Assembly: GCA_965242775.1 (NCBI GenBank)
Contig: CBDETI010000024.1
Coordinates: 1 to 64,000 of the forward strand
Direction of reading: 5' to 3'
Length of the DNA stretch: 64,000 nucleotides
From: JAWPMT01 sp965242775
GTDB lineage: Bacteria; Bacteroidota; Bacteroidia; Cytophagales; Cyclobacteriaceae
Part shown: positions 52,685-61,064 of the stretch, in pieces
Layout of the letters: each line of letters begins with the position of its first letter
How positions within the stretch are numbered: position 1 is the first letter of the stretch
Notes under the pieces: model-generated
The model's database searches: none
What the model was told of the DNA's origin: nothing
Seen by the model: the letters and a program-made list of their open reading frames with translations, nothing else
Program-made: the position numbers and the translations under genes

Positions 52685-52903
52685 GTATTTTCATTCAAAA
52701 AGTCGTTGGTATGAGTTAGCGAATTATTTTTTATTATCTAGGCAGGCGTTGCTAAAAAGTGGTATATGCAATAGAGATTGTTGGAATAGTCAAAAACAGT
52801 ATTGATATAATTCTATCACATACAAATGAATACGTTTTTAGCAATGTTATCATATGATATGCCAAACGGGATGAAATAATCATTTGATGAGTGTCTGAGG
52901 AAC
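52685..52903 (-). promoter_or_regulatory. Upstream control region of eCIS operon
   Basis: About 220 bp of AT-rich DNA with no ORF, expected to contain the promoter of the terminator-to-tape-measure operon. It holds a perfect 12-bp palindrome TATCATATGATA at 52848-52859. No exact TAnnTTTG was found on the minus strand; the closest is TTCATTTG (complement of 52823-52830). Confidence 0.4.
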
Positions 52904-52933
52904 AAAAAAAGGCCAATCGATAATTGGCCTTTT
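52904..52933 (-). terminator. Rho-independent terminator of the FtsX-type permease gene
   Basis: Stem AAAAGGCCAAT / ATTGGCCTTTT with a 5-nt loop (CGATA). On the minus strand the hairpin is followed by T residues from the A-run at 52904-52910. It lies 21 bp beyond the permease stop and upstream of the eCIS operon, isolating the two transcripts. The symmetry would allow weak activity in both directions. Confidence 0.85.
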
Positions 52934-52954
52934 CATCACAGTGTTTTTAAGTCC

Positions 52955-55675
52955 TTATTCGTCTTTTAGGCACTCCACCGGGTTGACATTAGTCGCTTTG
53001 ATCGTTTGGTACGAGATCACTACGCCGGTCAGGACGGCTGTCAAAAACACAGGTCCTAGCACCATGAAAACGCCAATGGCCGTACGATATACGAAGCCAT
53101 CCAGCCACCCCGACATAAGCCAGTATCCCAAAGGCAAGGAAATCAATGCCGAGATTCCCATTAGGATCAGAAACTGATTGCTTACAAGGTAGAGAATCCT
53201 TCCACTTGAGGCTCCCAATACCTTTCTTATCCCAATCTCTTTCAATTTTGTTTCGACGACAAAGCCAACCATTCCCAGGACACCCAATGCACAGATTAAC
53301 AAAGCCACGGAAGTGAAAACCTTTATCATAGTGCCGAGTCGCTGTTCCTGTTGGTACTGATCGTTGAAAAGGTCTTCGACGAAGCGATAATTCAGTGTAT
53401 TGAACGCATCGTGCTTAGCCCAAACCTGTTCTACATGATTCAGTGTAGACTGGAGGTCGCCTGGCAGCACCTTGACCACCATCCGCCGATATCGGTTTAC
53501 TTTCAGCATCACCATCGGCACAATTTCAGTATGCATGGATTCAAAATGAAAATCCTCCACAACACCCTGGATTCTGCCAATTCTATAGGTAGAGCCATCG
53601 TTATTGGTTTGGCCATTGTAAAAACCATAACTCAAACGTTCACCTAAGATATCTTCTGGATTTGAAAAGCCCAGTGCCTCTGCTGCCTTTCGGTTGACGA
53701 TGTAGTAGCCGACAGAATCTTTTCTGGAGTCCTGTTCACGTGTAAAGTTCTCCCCCGCGATCAGTGGTATATCAAAGACTTCCAGGAAGTCCTCATCAAT
53801 GCGGATCATAGGGAGTCGAAAATTTGTAGGTACCAAAGAGTCCCCCTGAAACATTGAGGAGCCCATATTGTCCAGCAATCGACCGGTTGGTATTCTGCTG
53901 GCATAAGCGGCCTTTTCCAGTTTTGGATGCTCCAGAACTTCTCTTTTGAACACTTCCAGGTTCGATATATTTCTGGAAAGGTTGATGTTCAACAGGTGCT
54001 CTTTCCGATAACCTGGACTGCTTTTTTGGATGTAGGACAATTGGCTTTCGATCACCATTATCGTGAATATCAAACCAATGGTCACCGTATATTGAAATCC
54101 CACTAAAATGGAACGAAAATTCCATCTTCTCGATTTAATTGCTTGCTCGCCTTTTAGGGCTTGAACCAAATTAACCCTTGACAGAAACATTGACGGATAA
54201 AGCCCTGCGAGGATTCCGACCAACGCCATTAGGAGGAAAAGAAATAGTACAATACCAAAGTCCGTCGTGAGGTTCAGGGCCAAAGATTTGTCCATAAAGT
54301 TGTTGAGGTACGGCAAGCAGAAATAAACGAGGCCTACCGCAACAGGAACGGACAATACGGTAATAAGGAATGACTCAGTGAGAAACTGGCTCACCAACGA
54401 ATGCTTAAGTGCTCCGGCCACTTTGCGGACACCCACCTCTTTCATTCTTCTGGAAAAGTGGGAGGTGGCAAGGTTCATGTAGTTGACGCATGCTACCAAC
54501 AACAACAGTAACCCAATGATCCCGAAAATAACGACTTGTTCATAGGAACCGTTGATCTCAAACTCTCCTTCCAAATTCGAGTGGAGATGGATATCCAGTA
54601 TCGGCTGAAACATGAAGTCATAAAAATCTCTTGCCTTTGCTCCTCCGCTGAATTCACCAATATATTTATCCCAAAACTTGTCGTTTGCCTGATCAGCCAG
54701 GAGTACGGGATCAGTCTTTGGAGCGAGCCTGACATAGGTAAGCCAGTTGTAGTTACCTCCGACATTTTCGAAAGTTTGTTCGTCAAATACATTTTTCAAA
54801 AAGCGAAGAGGTGCCAGGTATTCGAAATGAAAATGTTGCTGGTCAGGCATATCTGCCATCACTCCGGAAATTGTAAACGGCGCACTATTGCCACCGGATG
54901 ATAGTGTTACAGACTGGCCTAGTATCTCCTGTGATTCCCAATCCGTGCCAAAAATCTTAATTGCCGTGTGCTCGGTAAGAACAAGTGAAGTGGTTTCTGC
55001 AAAAGCGGTTTTCGGGTCGCCTAGAAGAAATTTGAAATCAAAAATGCCGAAGACATCATTGTCACTGAATATTACTTGCTCTCCGGGCAAAAACTTGTCT
55101 CCGTACTCAATATCGGGAAAAGCCCATGGGTAAAACCTTGCTGAATGCGTGACCTGAGCATAGTCTTCTTTCAGCCGTTCAGCATGACCGGCGGAAGCAA
55201 AAGCCCAATGTCGGTTCAACTCACCTGTACGGTCATAGTTCTTGACTGTCACTCGATATATGTCCTGAGCTTCGCTAAAATGCTTGTCGTAGCTTAATTC
55301 ATCCTGGACGAACAGCGCGATTAATATAAAGGACGCCAGGCCGGTACTTAAACCAACCAGATTGATTATGCTCGCAGATTTGTATTTCAGCAAATTCCGC
55401 CAGCCAATTTTCAGATAATTTCTAAGCATTGTCGTTGAGTTTTCTATGGGCACTGCAGGGTCTAGCTGCTTCATCATTGAAGGTTTAAACAGCTTGATGA
55501 TTTGCCAGTTGTACCATGCCCTGGCCCGTGTTGTTGACCTATTATTTAATTGTAGTTGAAATTCTTCCTCCAAATCGCCTTGCACATCTTCGTAATAGGC
55601 CGGTTTCAGAAACCAATGCAGGAATCTGGTCGACCAGGAAGGTGGCCTGTGCTCCTCCGGAGACTGTTTTTTCAT
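52955..55675 (-). CDS. FtsX-like ABC transporter permease with N-terminal permease-prefix domain
   Basis: A 906-residue integral membrane protein. The ATG at 55675 (MKKQSPEEHRPPSW) is preferred, because it overlaps the PadR stop (ATGA); the frame extends upstream to 55729. Layout: a cytosolic prefix with the DVQGDLEEEFQ motif (about 30-50), the MacB-like core, four helices and an FtsX block (about 90-480), then a second MacB/FtsX unit (about 490-900), ending TNVNPVECLKDE. Typical of Cytophagales pairs with PadR regulators. The ATPase partner is not adjacent. Substrate unknown; possibly cell-envelope stress. Confidence 0.9.
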   Translation of the reverse strand: MKKQSPEEHRPPSWSTRFLHWFLKPAYYEDVQGDLEEEFQLQLNNRSTTRARAWYNWQIIKLFKPSMMKQLDPAVPIENSTTMLRNYLKIGWRNLLKYKSASIINLVGLSTGLASFILIALFVQDELSYDKHFSEAQDIYRVTVKNYDRTGELNRHWAFASAGHAERLKEDYAQVTHSARFYPWAFPDIEYGDKFLPGEQVIFSDNDVFGIFDFKFLLGDPKTAFAETTSLVLTEHTAIKIFGTDWESQEILGQSVTLSSGGNSAPFTISGVMADMPDQQHFHFEYLAPLRFLKNVFDEQTFENVGGNYNWLTYVRLAPKTDPVLLADQANDKFWDKYIGEFSGGAKARDFYDFMFQPILDIHLHSNLEGEFEINGSYEQVVIFGIIGLLLLLVACVNYMNLATSHFSRRMKEVGVRKVAGALKHSLVSQFLTESFLITVLSVPVAVGLVYFCLPYLNNFMDKSLALNLTTDFGIVLFLFLLMALVGILAGLYPSMFLSRVNLVQALKGEQAIKSRRWNFRSILVGFQYTVTIGLIFTIMVIESQLSYIQKSSPGYRKEHLLNINLSRNISNLEVFKREVLEHPKLEKAAYASRIPTGRLLDNMGSSMFQGDSLVPTNFRLPMIRIDEDFLEVFDIPLIAGENFTREQDSRKDSVGYYIVNRKAAEALGFSNPEDILGERLSYGFYNGQTNNDGSTYRIGRIQGVVEDFHFESMHTEIVPMVMLKVNRYRRMVVKVLPGDLQSTLNHVEQVWAKHDAFNTLNYRFVEDLFNDQYQQEQRLGTMIKVFTSVALLICALGVLGMVGFVVETKLKEIGIRKVLGASSGRILYLVSNQFLILMGISALISLPLGYWLMSGWLDGFVYRTAIGVFMVLGPVFLTAVLTGVVISYQTIKATNVNPVECLKDE

Positions 55676-56022
55676 TTTACAGCAAATGCGTAATAAAAGT
55701 CGAGTGACATCTTGGGCACAGACTCCCAAAGTTTCATCCTCATGTCCTTGGAGTACTCCATGGCTCGCCTGCCAAGCCGAGTCACCTGGAAGTAACGTTT
55801 TCGTTTACCACCTCGGACTGAAGTGGCCTCGCCAAATTGAGACTCCATATAGCCTTTCTTCTCCATTCGTCGCAATGCGGTCTGCAACGCACTTACACTT
55901 ACATTTCGTCCCGTACGCTCCTCAATCTCGCGACGTATAGCGACTCCATAAGCATCATCCTGAAGTATCGCCACAGTAAGCAGTACGATCTCTTCAAATT
56001 CACCTAATTGGTATTCCTTCAT
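55672..56022 (-). CDS. PadR-family transcriptional regulator
   Basis: A 116-residue winged-helix regulator starting at 56022 (MKEYQLGEFEEIVLLTVAIL), matching PadR N-termini; a longer frame to 56067 is not supported. It has the motifs GVAIRREIEERTGRNVSVSALQTALRRMEKKGYMES and GGKRKRYFQVTRLGRRAM. It is coupled to the downstream permease and probably represses it in response to a ligand. A tandem direct repeat upstream of its gene may be the operator. Confidence 0.92.
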   Translation of the reverse strand: MKEYQLGEFEEIVLLTVAILQDDAYGVAIRREIEERTGRNVSVSALQTALRRMEKKGYMESQFGEATSVRGGKRKRYFQVTRLGRRAMEYSKDMRMKLWESVPKMSLDFYYAFAVK

Positions 56023-56123
56023 TTCTTTTTGGCTTTTCAATGGTTGTTCACATCTGGGAAGCCACATATAATGGTCTCAGGTTCTGATGTTGCTGCCTGG
56101 CCTTGCTGCTGTCCCTTTCAATT

Positions 56124-56169
56124 AAACTTCTAAATGTAAATTTAATTGATAAAACTTCTAAACGTAAAT
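56124..56169. repeat. Tandem 18-bp direct repeat upstream of PadR gene
   Basis: Two copies of AAACTTCTAAATGTAAAT (56124-56141) and AAACTTCTAAACGTAAAT (56152-56169) differ at one base and have a 28-bp period. They lie 101 bp upstream of the PadR ATG and about 27 bp before the -7 element of the divergent methyltransferase gene. They are a good candidate for the PadR operator, though no repressor binding is shown. Confidence 0.6.
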
Positions 56170-56195
56170 AAAATAATCGGGTTGCTGTGAAAAAC

Positions 56196-56203
56196 TAACT
56201 TTG
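56196..56203 (+). promoter_or_regulatory. -7 element (TAnnTTTG) for the methyltransferase gene
   Basis: TAACTTTG is an exact consensus match lying only 4 bp before the ATG at 56208, so transcription would start almost at the start codon and give a leaderless or near-leaderless mRNA. Confidence 0.5.
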
Positions 56204-56207
56204 CAGT

Positions 56208-57404
56208 ATGTCCGACCTGGAATTCCTGCAATCGACCCCTGCCTTGCGTTTCCTCAGTGAAAACGTACACAGTGACATTGCCAGGTTAGTTCTCAATCCA
56301 CCAAGTCAATTCAAGGAGAAAATCGCGTTGCTCGCGGACCAAATTTCCAGTCGTCGCAAAGCGGTCGGCAAGCATCCGGCATGGGTAAGGCAAGATGGCA
56401 TTATCTGGCCGCCGCCGGTTTCCATCGAACAATCGTCTTCAGAACTTACTGCGAAGTACAAAAGACACCTGGTCAAAGGGGAAGTGGTGGTAGATCTTAC
56501 CGGAGGCATGGGTGCTGACTTAATCGAGCTTTCGGGTGGATTCAAAAAAGCGATATACGTTGAACGCGACAAGTGGTTATGTGAACTTTTCACCCACAAT
56601 ACTTCAATTTTCGGTGTACAGGCAGCTGTACATAACATATCGGCGGAGGATTATTTGTCACGGACAAATACCGGAGATTTGGGTAATCACACTTTCTTTT
56701 TAGACCCAGCTCGTCGAACCCAAGGGCGCAAAACAGTTTTGCTTGAGGATTGCGAACCCGATGCGCTTCGCATTGTTCCTGCATTGGTGAGCAGAGGTGC
56801 CCACGTGCTACTGAAAACCTCGCCTTTGTTAGACATTAAGTCCACGCTTAGGTCGCTATCTCATGTATCACATGTCCACATTGTTGCGGTCAAAAATGAA
56901 GTGAAGGAAGTATTGTACCGCTTCGACCCCACATTACGACCTGACCCGGAAGTACTTGCCGTCGATTTAACAGAAGGCGTCTTCTTTCCATTCACCTACG
57001 CCGACGAACGTGGTGCCATCACTACTCAAGGGGAAGTACTTGATTATCTTTTCGAACCTAATGCGGCGGTTATGAAGGCTGGCGCTTTTCGCTTGGTCAG
57101 CGAGCGGTATGACATGAAGAAGTTAGATTCAAATTCGCACCTCTATACATCCAACCGAGCCTCTCAAGGGTTTCCGGGAAGACAATTTTCAGTGATTAAA
57201 CTCCTGACCAAGGAGGATCTAAAATCAATGAGAGGCTGTAAGATGAATGTCATTAGCCGCAATCACCCCCTTTCAACAGATCAATTAAAAAAGAAATATA
57301 GTATTAAAGATGGTGGCTCTCAATTCCTAATTGGCACACGTCAACAAGGAAAGCCCATCCTGGTATTATGCGAGTTGCTTTTAAAACCTTCCGACCCGCA
57401 CTGA
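56208..57404 (+). CDS. THUMP-like class I SAM-dependent methyltransferase
   Basis: A 398-residue protein of the Bacteroidota THUMP-like methyltransferase family. The SAM-binding motif I is VVDLTGGMGAD (93-103). The acidic end of motif II (YVERD) follows, then the FFLDPARRTQGRK motif near 163-175. The C-terminal part (about 300-390) is the THUMP-like domain. Probably modifies RNA; the target is not known. It overlaps the convergent envelope-protein gene by 24 bp. Confidence 0.85.
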   Translation: MSDLEFLQSTPALRFLSENVHSDIARLVLNPPSQFKEKIALLADQISSRRKAVGKHPAWVRQDGIIWPPPVSIEQSSSELTAKYKRHLVKGEVVVDLTGGMGADLIELSGGFKKAIYVERDKWLCELFTHNTSIFGVQAAVHNISAEDYLSRTNTGDLGNHTFFLDPARRTQGRKTVLLEDCEPDALRIVPALVSRGAHVLLKTSPLLDIKSTLRSLSHVSHVHIVAVKNEVKEVLYRFDPTLRPDPEVLAVDLTEGVFFPFTYADERGAITTQGEVLDYLFEPNAAVMKAGAFRLVSERYDMKKLDSNSHLYTSNRASQGFPGRQFSVIKLLTKEDLKSMRGCKMNVISRNHPLSTDQLKKKYSIKDGGSQFLIGTRQQGKPILVLCELLLKPSDPH

Positions 57405-58025
57405 CAGTACGCCTCCCCAACCGGTAAGGTCCTGATCGGTCGCGTTTTCCAGTTCCAGGCCCCGAATCCAGCGATAGCTAGCACCTGCGGCAATTCTCAT
57501 GTAGGACGTAATATTGAATTCCAATTGCAAACCCGGCTCCACGACAAAAAAGGCAGAACTTTCTACGGTAAAATCAGTATCAGCAAACTGCTGACTAAAG
57601 AAGTTGTCATCTGAAATCTCAAGGTTACCCGCTCCCAAAATCACTGGCATACTTACATGTATCACCTCTTTGCCAAACAAAGTACCTCCCACAAGCACAC
57701 CTCCATAGCCCCCATACCGTTTGAGTTCCTTGACCGTATTGGTTCCCGGTAATGTTCCCTCAAATCCAGGCTGGCTGGCCAGACCATAGGCGGCAATGCC
57801 CAACAGGAAGACTCGATTGACAATAACTCCTCCATATCCACCGATGAGCAAAGTTCTATCTCCCCGTATGTCTGAAAGCTTACCATCTATCCCTCCAAAC
57901 CCTTCGATTTCGTTGCTCTTGCTTAGTATTGATTTAATTTCATGTGGATCATTCACATCTTCATATCGCTGAGCATGGCACAAAAGACTTGTCAGCAATA
58001 ATCCTAAGGTGGTCAGGTTTTTCAT
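57381..58025 (-). CDS. Exported protein, probable beta-barrel/porin-like
   Basis: A 214-residue secreted protein (start at 58025, MKNLTTLGLLLTSLLCHAQ signal peptide; the frame extends upstream to 58097 inside the preceding gene). It is glycine-rich with alternating strands (LLIGGYGGVIVNRVFLLGIA and YGGVLVGGTLFGKEVIHV), ending VGRF, whose terminal Phe is typical of outer-membrane barrels. It follows the barrel gene after 25 bp and belongs to the ECF sigma operon in order. Function unknown. Confidence 0.6.
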   Translation of the reverse strand: MKNLTTLGLLLTSLLCHAQRYEDVNDPHEIKSILSKSNEIEGFGGIDGKLSDIRGDRTLLIGGYGGVIVNRVFLLGIAAYGLASQPGFEGTLPGTNTVKELKRYGGYGGVLVGGTLFGKEVIHVSMPVILGAGNLEISDDNFFSQQFADTDFTVESSAFFVVEPGLQLEFNITSYMRIAAGASYRWIRGLELENATDQDLTGWGGVLSVRVGRF

Positions 58026-58050
58026 GCGGTAGGTTAGTTGGCGTGTGCTT

Positions 58051-58560
58051 TTAGAAAATGTACTTGAATGATATGGCAGAATCCCAAAACCTTCCATCTG
58101 TATACCTCATGCCAATAAATGTGAAATAGGGTTTTAAATCGAAACTGATTGTGGCGGGAACGCTGAACCACCGATATTCTACACCCAATTGGGCGTCTGC
58201 ACCCATGACGAAATAGGTTTTTCGATCGAATACAAATTGAGGTGGCTCGACGGAAGTAAGCACCTTGTCAAGATTGCCATAATCCTCATAACCAATATGT
58301 GCTCCAACCCCATAGTAGAGGAAGAAATTCTCATTGAATTCCAATTCCATTGGCTTATGAAAGTTGTAAATCGTTGTTAGCTGAAGGCCGTCCCTGCGCC
58401 CACTTAGTAGGAGCTCAATGCTTTGATTCTCCTCTACAAAGTCCTTATAGGTGAGCGCGGAGGTGCCTCCCAGTCGCAGGCCAGCGGAATGTTCGTATCC
58501 CTGGCCAGTTAATACCTGACTGGCCACTAAAGTCAGCATTAGTACGAGTATCCTTACCAT
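58051..58560 (-). CDS. Outer-membrane beta-barrel-like protein
   Basis: A 169-residue exported protein: signal peptide (MVRILVLMLTLVASQVLTGQ), then alternating amphipathic strands such as HSAGLRLGGTSALTYKDFV and FLYYGVGAHIGYED, ending with SAISFKYIF (aromatic last residue). It looks like a small outer-membrane barrel. It follows the DUF4097 gene by 7 bp. Confidence 0.7.
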   Translation of the reverse strand: MVRILVLMLTLVASQVLTGQGYEHSAGLRLGGTSALTYKDFVEENQSIELLLSGRRDGLQLTTIYNFHKPMELEFNENFFLYYGVGAHIGYEDYGNLDKVLTSVEPPQFVFDRKTYFVMGADAQLGVEYRWFSVPATISFDLKPYFTFIGMRYTDGRFWDSAISFKYIF

Positions 58561-58567
58561 TTTGGGG

Positions 58568-59692
58568 TTAATCCTGTTTAGTAAATATGGGCGTTTCCTG
58601 GATTGCTATGATCAGTTCTCCTGCTCTTGCCACCACACTTAATTCACCCACCACTGAATTGGTATTGCCAACGAACCCTTGCAGAGAGATGACTCTATCT
58701 TCCAACTCGTTGCGCTGTAATGTCAACATGCTATTGGGAAGGATCATTTGTTCTTCAGGGCCTTCAATTCTTGTTTTTATATAGGATGATTGATCAAGTA
58801 CCAAGTTGATATCTGTGGATTTTCCGCTGATATCGATCAAAGAAAATGTCCGGTTGATCTGCCGAAAGTAGATATCGCCATAGCTAAAATCCAACCGAGC
58901 ATTCTGAATCATTTCCTCTACATTTAAATCGGTGAAGGAGCCTTCCCCCTGAACATTTTCCAGGGCTTCCACATAAAACTTATCATTTCGGGAGTCGATC
59001 TGAAGATTTTGACATTTGCTAAGCTCAATCTCTGAAGAGCTGCTTTCAAACGTTAGTTTTCGCCCCTCCTCTATTTCAATTTCGACTGCCCTGAGATTAA
59101 GGTCCCCTTCATTCACATACTCGAATACTGCCTTTCCAAAGCTTTGTTTTAACTCCAATCGATTTTCGATTCGGTTGCCCCGAAGATCTCCATGGGCCAA
59201 TTCGATATCTACCACACCTGTAAGATCGGATAGGTATATATTCCCAAATCTGTTTTCTATGTCTATATCCACCTCCTCAGGCAGCCAGATTTCATAATCC
59301 ACCGAAAACTTGTTATTTGAAAATGCCCCTTTGGAATAATCTTCAAAGTCATCCAACAGGTCTCCAAGCAGCCCACCGCTTGCCTTTTCCACTTCTGTGG
59401 AAGCCGTTATAAGATTACCAATCTTTCGCATTCGAATATCAACACGATTTTGCACTTTTCTCACAGCGGCATAGTTTTTACCGGCAATCGACAAGGTAGC
59501 CCTGATTCTTACAGAATCCACAAACCAGGTATTGACAATAATTTCTCCATACTTATTGGAGATTTGAACCTTATCACCAGACTTCAAGTGAAATGATTGG
59601 CTTTCCGATGTTTCCTGACTAAGATCTTGCCCATACACGATAGAACAGGCCAGAAATAAGGAAATACTAAATATTTGTCTTACGTTCTTCAT
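58568..59692 (-). CDS. DUF4097-like exported beta-helix protein
   Basis: A 374-residue secreted protein with a signal peptide (MKNVRQIFSISLFLACSIVYG) and a right-handed beta-solenoid pattern (VQISNKYGEIIVNTW, DIDIENRFGNIYLSDL, KQSFGKAVFEYVNEG, RLDFSYGDIYF), which matches DUF4097/putative adhesin families. These are often encoded with ECF sigma and anti-sigma genes, as here. The start overlaps the anti-sigma gene by 26 nt. Confidence 0.75.
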   Translation of the reverse strand: MKNVRQIFSISLFLACSIVYGQDLSQETSESQSFHLKSGDKVQISNKYGEIIVNTWFVDSVRIRATLSIAGKNYAAVRKVQNRVDIRMRKIGNLITASTEVEKASGGLLGDLLDDFEDYSKGAFSNNKFSVDYEIWLPEEVDIDIENRFGNIYLSDLTGVVDIELAHGDLRGNRIENRLELKQSFGKAVFEYVNEGDLNLRAVEIEIEEGRKLTFESSSSEIELSKCQNLQIDSRNDKFYVEALENVQGEGSFTDLNVEEMIQNARLDFSYGDIYFRQINRTFSLIDISGKSTDINLVLDQSSYIKTRIEGPEEQMILPNSMLTLQRNELEDRVISLQGFVGNTNSVVGELSVVARAGELIIAIQETPIFTKQD

Positions 59693-60167
59693 TGCTTTCT
59701 TCCTCTAATTCACTCACAATTTTCTCCAATATCCTTAGCTTCAGACGGTAGTTGGCAATCATGGCCTGCACCACCTCTTCATTGTCTACATTGTCCTTCA
59801 AATCGTTCTTTAACTCAGCAAAAGCCTCATCAATTTCCTCAAAATCCGCCATTATGAGCTCGGTATCCACTTTACCTCTAACCGCTGCGAGTTTGGCATT
59901 AACCATTTCCTGATAATAATATTCCGCCTCGAATATCTCTTGGCTTAGTTTCGAGGATTCCTGGCTTTGGATAACCAGTAACGATACACTCCCTATCAAT
60001 AGCAATGTCACCGTCGCTGCTACAAGCATCCAGGGGTTATATCTCTTTCCGGGTTTCACACTCGATATCCTCGGAGCGATCTCTTGCCATCCTTGGTCCA
60101 CATCGAATGGAAAGACCTCAAATCCCGCAGGGTCCCTCTCCACCATTTCTTTTAAAGGATCAGACAT
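59667..60167 (-). CDS. Putative anti-sigma factor
   Basis: A 166-residue inner-membrane protein with a cytosolic N-terminus (about 1-42), one membrane helix (about 45-66), and a periplasmic helical C-terminal part. It overlaps the ECF sigma gene by 8 bp, the classic arrangement for a membrane-bound anti-sigma factor. No zinc-finger HxxxCxxC motif is seen, so it is of the zinc-free type. Confidence 0.75.
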   Translation of the reverse strand: MSDPLKEMVERDPAGFEVFPFDVDQGWQEIAPRISSVKPGKRYNPWMLVAATVTLLLIGSVSLLVIQSQESSKLSQEIFEAEYYYQEMVNAKLAAVRGKVDTELIMADFEEIDEAFAELKNDLKDNVDNEEVVQAMIANYRLKLRILEKIVSELEEESNEERKTNI

Positions 60168-60714
60168 ATTGTTGCCTTTTTTGTTCCAATTTGTTCCTAA
60201 TTTTTGCTTTGGCCTTGCAGTATTGTGCTTTAGAGGCTGACTCAGAAATAGATAGTATCTGCCCTATTTCCTTGTGGTCATAACCTTCAAATAAATACAA
60301 ATTCAGCACGGTCCTGCAACCATCTGGCAACCCATCAATTGCTCCAATTACCATCGATGCCTTAAAATTTGAATACTCAAAGTCATCGACTTCTTCTATC
60401 CAATCGTGGTGATCCTGCAATTCGGTTGTAAGAATTTTCCTCTTCCGAATAGCATTGATGCAATTGTTGGTCACAATGCGCTTTATCCAAAGGCTAAAGG
60501 TGTTTACCTCCCTCAGGGTCGGTAACTTTGAAAATGCATCGACAAAAGAATCCTGGAGGATATCCTTCGCTTCTTCATCATCACCCAACATCCTGCGACA
60601 GATATTGTACATCGCCTGCGCATAAAGCTTGTACAAACGCTCCTGAGCAAGGGCATCCCCCTTTTGCGCCTGAATAATCAGGTCGCGATGAATATGTTGA
60701 GATTCACCTTTCAC
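60160..60714 (-). CDS. ECF RNA polymerase sigma factor
   Basis: A 184-residue sigma-70 family protein: region 2 (about 25-90, MYNICRRMLGDDEEAKDILQDSFVDAFSKL) and region 4 (about 125-180, IDGLPDGCRTVLNLYLFEGYDHKEIGQILSISESASKAQYCKAKAKI). It has no region 3, as expected for ECF factors. It heads the operon sigma-anti-sigma-DUF4097-barrel-barrel and likely controls it. Confidence 0.93.
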   Translation of the reverse strand: MKGESQHIHRDLIIQAQKGDALAQERLYKLYAQAMYNICRRMLGDDEEAKDILQDSFVDAFSKLPTLREVNTFSLWIKRIVTNNCINAIRKRKILTTELQDHHDWIEEVDDFEYSNFKASMVIGAIDGLPDGCRTVLNLYLFEGYDHKEIGQILSISESASKAQYCKAKAKIRNKLEQKRQQYV

Positions 60715-60859
60715 CTTACCTCATAATGACAGCAGCAATTTTCGAAGGTTTCCACTCAAATAAAAAATCTTTTTCAATGAACAGATACGACATTCGTAGC
60801 TCCTTCCGATTGAAAGTGTGAAACCAAATGCGAGATAAGACCGGAAAGGCGTTTTTTCC

Positions 60860-60867
60860 TATTTTTG
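60860..60867 (+). promoter_or_regulatory. -7 element (TAnnTTTG) for the small secreted peptide
   Basis: TATTTTTG is an exact match 22 bp before the ATG at 60890. Confidence 0.45.
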
Positions 60868-60889
60868 ATAGATAACTGAAAAATTAACG

Positions 60890-61054
60890 ATGAAAAAGGT
60901 CCTGTTCTTCGCGTTTGCCCTGCTCTTACTTATTTCCGCTTCAACTGGTGGAAATGTTAATGGCACCGGCAACAATCAGCCAATGGGAGCCACCAACCAA
61001 TTTGATGCCTCGTGGTGGAATGAAGTCGTGATTTGGGTTCAAAGTCTTTTTTGA
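60890..61054 (+). CDS. 54-residue secreted peptide
   Basis: Too short for routine gene finding. It starts with MKKVLFFAFALLLLISAST, a clear signal peptide, followed by a Gly/Asn-rich stretch (GGNVNGTGNNQPMG) and an aromatic C-terminus (SWWNEVVIWVQSLF). A consensus -7 element lies just upstream. The product is unknown; possibly a small secreted or membrane-associated peptide. Confidence 0.55.
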   Translation: MKKVLFFAFALLLLISASTGGNVNGTGNNQPMGATNQFDASWWNEVVIWVQSLF

Positions 61055-61064
61055 GCCAAGACCT

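Noticed and set aside
30241..52960. Prophage or integrative element with att repeats
   Set aside because: No integrase, capsid, portal or terminase, and no copy of the tRNA 3' end was seen at the far border; the genes form an eCIS.
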